From positions 1 through 6,647 of the forward strand of contig CAZEJK010000281.1 in assembly GCA_964512045.1 (NCBI GenBank): DNA of 6,647 bases, given 5' to 3'. The DNA is from CAZEJK01 sp964512045 (GTDB lineage: Bacteria; Acidobacteriota; Thermoanaerobaculia; Thermoanaerobaculales; Sulfomarinibacteraceae). Numbering within the stretch: the stretch's first letter is position 1; the number at the start of each line of letters is the position of its first letter. This document shows, piece after piece, positions 1 through 5,530 of the stretch. The translations under genes and the position numbers were made by a program. The notes under the pieces were generated by a model that worked only from the letters and a program-made list of their open reading frames with translations, had not been told where the DNA came from and searched no databases.

Positions 1-1
1 C

Positions 2-61
2 ATAGGCGCCGCGCTGTTCATGCTGATGCTGGCGTGGGCTGGTATCCGCAGGCTGACATGA
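2..61 (+). CDS. C-terminal end of a probable membrane protein (partial)
   Basis: Frame 2 is open from the left edge to a TGA at 59-61. It encodes 19 residues: a hydrophobic run (IGAALFMLMLAWAG) followed by IRRLT. A hydrophobic helix ending in a short arginine-containing tail looks like the last transmembrane segment of an inner-membrane protein with a cytoplasmic C-terminus. The gene would be convergent with the selenoprotein gene, and a long inverted repeat lies just after its stop, which fits a gene end. Frame 1 is also open, to about position 90, but encodes an unremarkable peptide. The piece is too short to assign a family, and its reality rests on hydrophobicity and context only. Confidence 0.45.
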   Translation: MGAALFMLMLAWAGIRRLT

Positions 62-73
62 TCCTGGCGGCAG

Positions 74-134
74 TGGTGTCGTCCTGACACCTCATTTGTC
101 TCTTCCGATGAGGACCTATATCAGGACGACACCA
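74..134. terminator. Long inverted repeat between convergent genes, possible bidirectional terminator
   Basis: A perfect 14-base inverted repeat has arms at 74-87 (TGGTGTCGTCCTGA) and 121-134. A second perfect 6-base stem lies inside it (90-95 CCTCAT with 108-113 ATGAGG), closing a 12-base loop. It sits between the stop of the plus-strand gene at 61 and the stop of the minus-strand selenoprotein gene at 168, where a shared terminator would be expected. Neither side has a clear T-tract, so it is not a textbook intrinsic terminator. A dispersed palindromic repeat is the alternative. Confidence 0.5.
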
Positions 135-167
135 ACCCGATGACCGGGGTTGACCGGAAGCCAGCCG

Positions 168-1496
168 CTACATCTCGAGGATCCGCTCGATCTCCTCCTC
201 GAGCTTGGTCTCGTCGCCGGCCTCGAAGCCGAGATGGTAGAAGAGGATTCTCCCCTCGGCGTCGACCAGGAACGAGGTCGGGAAGCTGCGGATCTCATAC
301 AGCGACCGGACCACCTCGGCGTCGTCCTCCCCGTTCTCGAGGAGCGTGTAGGTCAGCCCGTTCTCCTCGATGAACTTCTGCGCGCGCTCGGTGTCGCGGC
401 TGGAGTCGATGGCGACGATGTCGAAACCCTGGTCGGCGTAGCTCTCATACAACGGCTGCAGGCGTGGCAACTCCACGCGGCAGGCGCCTCAGGTGGGGAA
501 CCAGAACGCCAGCATCAGACCTCGATCGAGATGCTCGGTCAGCCGGTGCTCGTTGCCGTCATAGTCGGTGAGGGTGGCGTCGTCGAGCTGGCGAGCGGTG
601 GCCAGCCGAGTGTCCCACAGCCACTCCTCGAACGGCTGCTCGAGCTGATAGCTCGCGGTGAGCGCCTCGGAGGCGGCCTCGTCGTCGGCCCACAGCGTCG
701 CCCGCGCCAGCAGCTCGAGGCCGCGCTCGACCTCGCCCTGCTCGACCAGCGTCTGGCCCCAGAACCGGTAGAGCGGGCCGTCGGGGACCTCGAAGTACCC
801 CTTTGGCGTGACTGCGGCGGCGCGCTCGTACGCACCGATCGCCTCGGCGACGCGCTCGGTGTGGGCCAATGCCCACCCCTCATACGCCTGGGCCAATCCG
901 GCACGCCGCGCGATGCGGATCTCCAGCTCGGCGTCGCTGATCTCCAGGTCGGGATAGTCGGCCCGGTACGCCTCGGGCGTCGCCAGCTCCAACGCAGTGG
1001 AGGCGTGCCTCTCGAGCATCGTCCACTCCGCGTCCCCGGACGCCGCTTCCATCACAGACAGGTGCTCGCCGTAGGTGAGCGGCCGCTCGGCCTCCAGATC
1101 CGCCACGTACCCGGCGAGGTCGATCGGACGCTCCAGCTCGACCGCCGCTGTGTGCAGCGCGAGGGCGACCTCGAGCCGCGTTGCGGGCGACTCCACCTGC
1201 TCGAGCACGGTCTCCAGGGTGGTGTACACCTGCTCCCACTGCCCGAGCTCCTCACCACGGTGATACACGAGCGTCTCGGCGATGCTCCTGGTGTGCTCCG
1301 TCTCCGGAAAACGGGTCAGGTACTCCTCTGCGATGGCCGCCTTCTCCGCCGGATCCTCGGTAGCCCGGTACTCCTCCTTGAGCGTCTCGAACGCCGCTTC
1401 TGCCTCCTCGGTGGCGCCCGTACCGCTACCACCGCCGCAGGCCAGGCCGATCAGCAGCGACGCGAGGACGATCCACAGTGCTCCGTAACGTTGCAT
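168..1496 (-). CDS. Selenocysteine-containing TlpA/ResA-type thioredoxin lipoprotein with TPR-like N-terminal region
   Basis: Predicted envelope thiol-disulfide oxidoreductase of 442 residues, read through an in-frame TGA at codon 336 as selenocysteine. Residues 1-20 form a lipoprotein-type signal with Cys20 (I-G-L-A-C, an imperfect lipobox). Residues 30-300 are helical and acidic, with TPR-like units near 201-232 and 241-272. From about 305 a thioredoxin fold begins: the strand ending FWFPT is followed by U-G-A-C (Sec336, Cys339) and RVELPRLQ, as in TlpA/ResA proteins where WFPTCxxC is expected. The cis-proline loop is present (S-F-P-T-S-F-L-V-D, Pro406). The fold continues normally to a TAG stop. 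The ATG start has GGGAGG 4 nt upstream. A SECIS-like hairpin follows the TGA. It lies 88 nt downstream of the GPP34 gene on the same strand. The alternative is a pseudogene made by a TGC-to-TGA change. Selenocysteine is favoured because the TGA replaces precisely the redox cysteine. Substrate unknown. Confidence 0.87.
456..483 (-). promoter_or_regulatory. Bacterial SECIS-like hairpin downstream of the Sec UGA
   Basis: In the minus-strand RNA a perfect 6-bp stem, GCGUGG (478-473) with CCACGC (467-462), closes the 5-nt loop AGUUG (472-468). A 4-bp lower stem, CUGC (483-480) with GCAG (459-456), extends it across a small internal loop. The loop carries a guanine at its second position, followed by U. 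That G lies 17 nt after the UGA. This matches what is known of bacterial SECIS elements read by SelB: a short apical loop with an early G, placed roughly 16-37 nt from the UGA and lying inside the coding region. Confidence 0.8.
489..491 (-). other. UGA codon predicted to encode selenocysteine (Sec336)
   Basis: The minus-strand TGA is in the same frame as the coding sequence on both sides. It is preceded by codons for F-W-F-P-T and followed by G-A-C-R. In TlpA/ResA-type thioredoxins this is the N-terminal, nucleophilic cysteine of CxxC, so the motif becomes UxxC. Bacterial thioredoxin-like selenoproteins with UxxC are known. The resolving cysteine (Cys339) is retained. Confidence 0.87.
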
Positions 1497-1500
1497 TCCG

Positions 1501-1540
1501 CCTCCCAGTTGAGCACGTTCTCTCGTGCGCTCAACTGAGG
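1501..1540 (-). promoter_or_regulatory. 5'-UTR hairpin that includes the selenoprotein Shine-Dalgarno
   Basis: In the minus-strand leader, CAGTTGA (1537-1531) pairs with TCAACTG (1512-1506), and GCAC (1528-1525) with GTGC (1516-1513), with a 2-nt bulge and an 8-nt loop. The 3' arm runs directly into the ribosome binding site GGGAGG (1506-1501). The outer CCT (1540-1538) can also pair with its AGG (1503-1501). The fold could therefore hide the site and limit translation of the selenoprotein. It could equally be a terminator-like or processing hairpin at the end of the GPP34 transcript, which stops at 1585. It has no T-tract. The pairing is seen; the role is inferred. Confidence 0.5.
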
Positions 1541-1584
1541 CAGTGTACCCGATCCGGTACGTCGATGCCCGGTCTGGGGAGCAG

Positions 1585-2271
1585 CTACGTGAACACGGTG
1601 GTGTTCAGCACGGTCATGGTGGCGATCAGCGCCGCTGCCTGCTCGGCGGCCTCGACGGCCGCGCGAGCGGCTTCGCCTACCGTCCGTCCCGCGGTGATCT
1701 CCTCGATCCGCTCGGTACGGTCCGCCAGCGTTTCGGCATCGAAGACGATCGGGAGCAGTCCACCGGCCTGGGCCAGGGCCACCAGGATCGCAGTGCGGGA
1801 GTCGATCTCGGGCTCATCGGTGAAGATGGCGCGCTCGAGGCGGGCGATCACCTCGCGCTCGGGTTTTGGATCGAGCTCCGGGTAGACGGTTTGATGGAAC
1901 AGGAGGAGAACCCGCTCCTTCTCCATCCGGAGAATGCCGCGCTCCACCAGCCGTTCGGCCACCCGCCGCTGCAGCCCCGAGAGCCCGGCGAACGTTCCGA
2001 GCCAGTCGGCCATGTCGACCGGCTTCCCCTTCTTCGCGAGCCGCTCCTGCGCCTCGTCCAGAAGCGGCTCCCCGACCGGGGTCGCGTCGACGACCTCGAC
2101 ACGCGTCCCGCCGTCGTCCCCAGAGACGGTCCGGAGCCGTCCAGCCAGCAGTAGCTCCGCGAGCACGCCACCCACCACGGCATACGGCCAGTTCGTGGTC
2201 TCCGAGATGGTGCCGCGTTCGTCAGAGAGCGCCAGCAGCATGAGCTCTTCGTACAGCCTGAGGGTGTGCAT
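1585..2271 (-). CDS. GPP34 (GOLPH3-like) family protein
   Basis: A 228-residue cytoplasmic protein with no signal peptide or membrane segment. The N-terminus (LYEELMLLALSDERGTI, then YAVVGGVLAELLLAGRL) is the typical opening of the GPP34/GOLPH3 Pfam family. The rest is mostly helical, as in that fold, and the length is usual for bacterial members. In eukaryotes GOLPH3/Vps74 binds phosphatidylinositol 4-phosphate at the Golgi and retains glycosyltransferases. Bacterial members are mostly of unknown function, so a membrane-lipid role is only a guess. The ATG start is set by an excellent AAGGAGG (2285-2279), 7 nt upstream. The gene ends with TAG, 88 nt before the selenoprotein gene on the same strand, so the two may form an operon. 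It is divergent from the methyltransferase gene. Confidence 0.85.
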   Translation of the reverse strand: MHTLRLYEELMLLALSDERGTISETTNWPYAVVGGVLAELLLAGRLRTVSGDDGGTRVEVVDATPVGEPLLDEAQERLAKKGKPVDMADWLGTFAGLSGLQRRVAERLVERGILRMEKERVLLLFHQTVYPELDPKPEREVIARLERAIFTDEPEIDSRTAILVALAQAGGLLPIVFDAETLADRTERIEEITAGRTVGEAARAAVEAAEQAAALIATMTVLNTTVFT

Positions 2272-2403
2272 CGATCAACCTCCTTCGCAGGGTAGAACGG
2301 GTATCGCCGCACGTGGGTTCGACCGGTGCGTCTGTGCTCGTCAAGCCTCCAGGTGTGAATGTGACGGTGATCGTTGTTGTTTGTCCAGCACAGGAGCGTG
2401 CAC
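2272..2403. promoter_or_regulatory. Divergent intergenic region holding promoters for GPP34 (minus) and methyltransferase (plus)
   Basis: These 132 bases separate two divergent starts, so both promoters should lie here or overlap it. The ribosome binding sites are clear: AAGGAGG for the minus gene (2285-2279) and AGGAG for the plus gene (2392-2396). A possible minus-strand -35 box, TTGACG, occupies 2344-2339, but the hexamer 17 nt downstream (CGAACC) is a poor -10. I found no convincing plus-strand sigma70 pair and no obvious operator palindrome. Confidence 0.35.
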
Positions 2404-3006
2404 ATGGCTGGCGACGGGCGGATCTTCTCCTACGAGAACCATCACAAGCTGGATAGCCCGGAGCGGCGGCTCACGCAGCCGCCGGGACCACTGGTGGAGC
2501 TGATGCTTGCCAGCAGACCGTCCGTGGTGGCGGATATCGGCGCGGGCACCGGCTACTTCGCGCTGCCGCTCGCCGAGCGGTTGAACGATGGAGGGATGAT
2601 CCTCGGTGTGGATCCGGACCCGAGGATCCTCGAGGTGCTCAGTCAGCGTGCGGAGCGGGCCGGTGTGGCCGATCGAGTTCGCACGGTGGGGATGCCCGAT
2701 CGTGACCGGCTCCCGCTCGAAGACCGTTCGGTTGACGTGGCGCTGCTGTCGAGCCTCTACCACGAGCTGGACGACCGCGTTGCGTATCTCCAGGAGGTGG
2801 CCCGGACGCTGCGAGGAGGTGGTTCCATCGTGCTGTGCGACTGGTCGCCGGAGGGAACGGCGGAGCGAGGGCCGAGGCCGCAGTATCGGATACCGGCGCC
2901 GACCGCGGCTGCCGAGCTGCGTACGGCTGGGTTCGTCGAGCCGACGGAGCACGCGCTCTACCCGGACTTCTGGGTGCTCGGCGCCCAGATGCCCACCGTC
3001 GGGTAA
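2404..3006 (+). CDS. Class I SAM-dependent methyltransferase
   Basis: Predicted soluble S-adenosylmethionine-dependent methyltransferase of 200 residues. Motif I, the SAM-binding glycine loop, is clear (VADIGAGTGYF, residues 42-52). The acidic residue that binds the ribose follows at the end of strand 2 (GVDPD, Asp70). Later come the motif IV/V-like strand (VALLSSLYHELDD) and the post-motif (LQEVARTLRGGGSIVLCDW), a layout like UbiE- and ArsM-related Methyltransf_11/25 enzymes. The N-terminus HHKLDSPERR resembles small bacterial methyltransferases of this group. The cysteine set expected for arsenite methylation is absent. Length is near the minimal fold, with no substrate-specific domain, so the acceptor cannot be named. 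An upstream in-frame TTG at 2374 would add 10 residues. ATG 2404 is preferred because AGGAG lies 7 nt before it. Confidence 0.85.
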   Translation: MAGDGRIFSYENHHKLDSPERRLTQPPGPLVELMLASRPSVVADIGAGTGYFALPLAERLNDGGMILGVDPDPRILEVLSQRAERAGVADRVRTVGMPDRDRLPLEDRSVDVALLSSLYHELDDRVAYLQEVARTLRGGGSIVLCDWSPEGTAERGPRPQYRIPAPTAAAELRTAGFVEPTEHALYPDFWVLGAQMPTVG

Positions 3007-3040
3007 AATCCCAGGAGCATTGGAAACTGGAGCGCGGTGT

Positions 3041-3093
3041 GACCTGGGTTACGCCGTAGCGCGGGGCCGCCCTCCGCGCGGTCAACCCGGGTC
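3041..3093. terminator. Nested inverted repeat between methyltransferase and small exported-protein gene
   Basis: An outer 10-base arm at 3041-3050 (GACCTGGGTT) pairs with 3084-3093 (AACCCGGGTC), with one G-U wobble. Inside it, GCGCGG (3059-3064) pairs perfectly with CCGCGC (3074-3079) around a 9-base loop. It begins 35 nt after the methyltransferase stop and ends 37 nt before the next start. It could terminate the methyltransferase transcript or form a structured leader of the downstream gene. There is no T-tract, so termination would not be classical. Confidence 0.4.
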
Positions 3094-3129
3094 TGCGGTC
3101 ATCGTCGAACGCGGACGAAAGGGGGCATC

Positions 3130-3525
3130 ATGCGACGCTGTGTTGTTTCTCTGCTTGTTGTTGGCCTGGTGGTGACGGCGGGTGCTGTCGTCGCGGAGGC
3201 GGCGGGAGCGTGGACCCGCCTCGGAAAGCGAACGGTCGAAGATCGCGTGGATCACGACCGGATTGTGGTCACCGGCGATCGCGGGCGGTACACCGCGATC
3301 AAGATCGTGGTACGCAAGCACGCCGTGGAGTTTCGTAAGGTCAAGGTCACCTTCGGTAACGGTGAGACCCAGGAGATCGAGCTGCGACGGGTGATACCAG
3401 CCGGTGGCGAGACGCGTGTGATCAACCTGAACGGCGGCAAGCGCGTCATTCGAAGCGTGGACTTCTGGTACGACGCCCAGTCTCTCGGTGGGAAGGCTGT
3501 GGTCGTGCTGCTTGGACGAAGATAG
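3130..3525 (+). CDS. Small exported protein of unknown function (DUF2541-like pattern)
   Basis: A 131-residue protein with a clear Sec signal peptide: MRRC, a hydrophobic core (VVSLLVVGLVVTAGAVV) and an A-E-A cleavage motif at about residue 24. The mature part of about 107 residues is strongly beta-patterned, with alternating charged and hydrophobic residues. It starts near W28-T-R-L-G, contains FGNGETQEIELRR followed by a glycine turn and RVINLNGGKRVIRSVDFWY, and ends in VVVLLGRR. This recalls small periplasmic DUF2541-type proteins, recognised by pattern only. It has one cysteine, inside the signal, and no catalytic motif. The high Lys/Arg content suggests a basic mature protein. ATG 3130 follows AAAGGGGG by 4 nt. 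The gene is downstream of the methyltransferase on the same strand but separated by a structured 123-nt gap, so it is probably an independent unit. Confidence 0.75.
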   Translation: MRRCVVSLLVVGLVVTAGAVVAEAAGAWTRLGKRTVEDRVDHDRIVVTGDRGRYTAIKIVVRKHAVEFRKVKVTFGNGETQEIELRRVIPAGGETRVINLNGGKRVIRSVDFWYDAQSLGGKAVVVLLGRR

Positions 3526-3553
3526 ACGTCGGCAGAAGAGCGTTTCAGAATGT

Positions 3554-3582
3554 GCGCCCGGTCTCCCGGCAGAACCGGGCGC
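3554..3582 (+). terminator. Terminator-like hairpin after the small exported-protein gene
   Basis: A perfect 9-bp GC-rich stem, GCGCCCGGT (3554-3562) with ACCGGGCGC (3574-3582), closes an 11-base loop. It begins 29 nt after the stop of the exported-protein gene, where a terminator would lie. No T-run follows, so it may work as a structural or Rho-assisted 3' end. Confidence 0.5.
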
Positions 3583-3884
3583 GAGCTGTATCGAACGTAG
3601 CCTGCACTCGGTGTTGTCTTGGCATGGGTTGTCATCGGAAGCACGCGCTCGCGACCTGAGGGCGAATCGAGACGAGCAGGCGAGGCAGGAGCGATGACGC
3701 TTCGGCCCGGACCCGAACCCGGTCCGGGGCCGGCTGCCGGCTACCGGGGCCGGTGTCGGGACCACGGCCGGCGCCGGGGGGCTTCGTTGGATGATCGTGC
3801 GCGGAGCCTGGTCCGTCATGCGGGCAACGGTGCGTGCCCGCGGTCCCCGGCGGTGCCGTTGGGCATGATGCGGAACGTCGCTCG
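3583..3884. other. Convergent intergenic gap with GC-rich inverted repeats, no convincing gene
   Basis: This stretch lies between the 3' ends of the exported-protein gene (plus) and the GEVED protein gene (minus). Seen here are a perfect 8-bp stem CCCGGACC (3706-3713) with GGTCCGGG (3721-3728), a CCGG-rich tract through about 3780, and an imperfect stem made of CAACGG (3825-3830) with CCGTTG (3856-3861), flanked by CATG on both sides. The last lies 18 nt beyond the stop of the minus-strand gene and could be its 3' hairpin. A plus-strand ATG at 3693 has a ggag nearby, but its product is Pro/Gly/Arg low complexity and runs on antisense to the next gene, so it is not called. Confidence 0.5.
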
Positions 3885-5516
3885 CTACTCGGCCTCGAAC
3901 GACAGCAACGTGACCGGTACGGTTGTGATCGCGTGGTCCTCCACCTCGCCGTGGTCAGCGACTCCGGTCGATGCGAGCCCGCCGAGCCTGGAAAGCCGGA
4001 ACCGTGTCCAGGTGCTTCCGGGTGTCGCCGTGATCGGGATCGGGATCAGGAGCTCGTTGACGCCGGTGTCGAGGACCACATTCTGCGCGACCTGCTCGTC
4101 CGCGTCGCTCCAGTCGCCGTCGCGGTTGAAATCGATCCAGGCGTCGAGCCGTCCGATGCTGGAAGCCGTCACCTCGATTCGCGCCGTGGTGCCAGGGTCG
4201 AGGGGATCCACGAACGTCACTCCGTCGTCTGCGGTGCTGCCCATACCGAGGAAGAGTGCACCGTCGATGCCGTGCCGGGCGCCGTTGTCAACGAGGCTGG
4301 TCGGGTACGGAGCAGGCGCTGTTCCGAGGTCGAGACCGAGCACGGCGTTGGTGTCCGCGGCCGAGTTGTCGGCCGGATCGAGATCGGTCCAGCCGGTGCG
4401 GGACGCTTCGGCCTGTACGTCCAATGCTCCGGTTGCGCTCTGGGCGACGGAGCAGCTGACCTCGAAGGCGACGCTGGCGCCGAGCGGAAGATCCACCGAG
4501 TCGCTGATGTCGCCCGTGCCCGCTGCGCTGCACGCCGCTCCAGCCTCCCCGGCGCAGGCCCACGAGCAGCTGAGCTCGGTGGGAAACTGGGCGTTCACGG
4601 TGGCGCTGGTGACAGCACTGGGTCCGTAGGGGTTTGCGACCTCGAGCAGGTAACCGACCTCGCCTCCGGGAACGACAGTCTCCGTCTTGTCGACCAGCGA
4701 GACGGCGAGGTCTGTGCGCTGCAGCGGGTGGGAGGGGTGGAAGAAGCAGACAGCGTGGCCGCCTGCGGGGATGGATCCGGCTGCGTTCACCGCATAGGCG
4801 AGACCGGAGTCGCCGGAGGAGCCCTGGATGCCGACTGTCGCGGAGCCACCGGTGGAGCCGATGGCGTTGTGCTGGGCCACGACCTCGCGCGAGTCGTGGT
4901 AGAGGAGAATCTGGATGTCACCGAGGACGCCGCCGCCCCGGATGCTCCAGTCGCTCCACTGGATCACGGTACATGTCTCGCTGCCACCCGTGTCTGGTGG
5001 CCGGGGGCAGGCTGGGAAGGTATCGAACCATGCTGTGCCGGCGGCCCCCGCCTCCAGATCGTCGTGCAGCGCCAGAACCCGAGCGATCGTCGCCGTGGCC
5101 GTATCCGGTATCGCAGGAACGGTGTCGTTGGAGAAGTCCGTGCCGTCCTCCGCGTCGAGCCCGCTTGCGAACGCCAGATAGCCGTTCGTTGACACGACAG
5201 CGTTGGCGTAGCTGCTGCCGTAGAGCTCGAAGGCTGCGGAGAGGCTGACGGCAGCGCCACCATCGTCCGGATCCGTGAAGCTCAGAGCGGTTCCGGCTCC
5301 GGCGATGTCCACGAAGCTGAACGAGCACTCGGCCTGGGTGCTGTCAGCAAAAGCGTAGCCGAACGTGTCGGGGCCGCCGAGCGCTGCCCGCCCGTCTCGG
5401 GTCGGGCCGTCAGCGTGTGACCTGGGAGGAGCGCTCCAGAGCGGGGTGGACCCAGCAGTGGCGACCATGACCACCATCGCGACGTGGATCAGCGTTGTCG
5501 AGGTGTGAGGCTTCAT
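3885..5516 (-). CDS. Secreted multidomain beta protein with DUF11-like and C-terminal GEVED domains
   Basis: A 543-residue exported protein. A signal peptide (MKPHTSTTLIHVAMVVMVATAG) is cleaved near residue 28 (LWS-A). Residues about 49-261 form an N-terminal beta domain seen in large secreted bacterial proteins: DDGGAAVSL, VVSTNGYLAF, DGTDFSNDTVP, then VIQWSDW and SATVGIQ. Residues about 268-390 resemble a DUF11 repeat (DLAVSLVDKTETVVPGG to DLDPADNSA). Residues about 396-532 are a GEVED domain, with DLGTAPAPYPT, AWIDFNRDGDW (Ca-binding-like Asp cluster) and the name motif GEVED at 523-527. No catalytic residues or sorting signal are evident, so a structural, adhesive or ligand-binding role is likely but unproven. 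ATG 5516 is chosen because GGAGGG lies 7 nt upstream. An upstream in-frame start at 5552 would overlap the preceding gene. The upstream gene ends 14 nt before this start, so the two form an operon. Confidence 0.82.
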   Translation of the reverse strand: MKPHTSTTLIHVAMVVMVATAGSTPLWSAPPRSHADGPTRDGRAALGGPDTFGYAFADSTQAECSFSFVDIAGAGTALSFTDPDDGGAAVSLSAAFELYGSSYANAVVSTNGYLAFASGLDAEDGTDFSNDTVPAIPDTATATIARVLALHDDLEAGAAGTAWFDTFPACPRPPDTGGSETCTVIQWSDWSIRGGGVLGDIQILLYHDSREVVAQHNAIGSTGGSATVGIQGSSGDSGLAYAVNAAGSIPAGGHAVCFFHPSHPLQRTDLAVSLVDKTETVVPGGEVGYLLEVANPYGPSAVTSATVNAQFPTELSCSWACAGEAGAACSAAGTGDISDSVDLPLGASVAFEVSCSVAQSATGALDVQAEASRTGWTDLDPADNSAADTNAVLGLDLGTAPAPYPTSLVDNGARHGIDGALFLGMGSTADDGVTFVDPLDPGTTARIEVTASSIGRLDAWIDFNRDGDWSDADEQVAQNVVLDTGVNELLIPIPITATPGSTWTRFRLSRLGGLASTGVADHGEVEDHAITTVPVTLLSFEAE

Positions 5517-5530
5517 GTGGTGACCCTCCC

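Noticed and set aside
134..151. Small hairpin AACCC/GGGTT just after the selenoprotein stop
   Set aside because: It has only 5 bp with no T-tract and overlaps the end of the stronger inverted repeat at 74-134.
168..476. A separate 102-residue thioredoxin-fragment gene starting at GTG 476
   Set aside because: It would lack the first strand of the fold and both redox residues. The frame is continuous with the upstream ORF apart from the TGA, so it is the C-terminal part of the selenoprotein.
150..1538. A 462-codon plus-strand ORF antisense to the selenoprotein gene
   Set aside because: It is a shadow frame. Its product is Leu/Gly/Arg-rich with no recognisable domain, while the minus strand encodes a clear signal, TPR-like and thioredoxin domains. 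Its length makes it a trap for gene callers that stop the real gene at the UGA.
2316..2344. TTGACG as the -35 box of a GPP34 promoter
   Set aside because: The hexamer at the right distance (CGAACC) is too far from a -10 consensus to call a promoter on sequence alone.
3082..3819. A 245-codon minus-strand ORF
   Set aside because: It runs antisense through the exported-protein gene, which has a signal peptide and ribosome binding site. Its product is low-complexity Pro/Arg-rich with no domain.
3619..5192. Long plus-strand ORFs over the GEVED protein gene
   Set aside because: They are antisense to a protein with a signal peptide and recognisable GEVED and DUF11-like domains. Their products are Ser/Arg- or Gly/Arg-rich without motifs.
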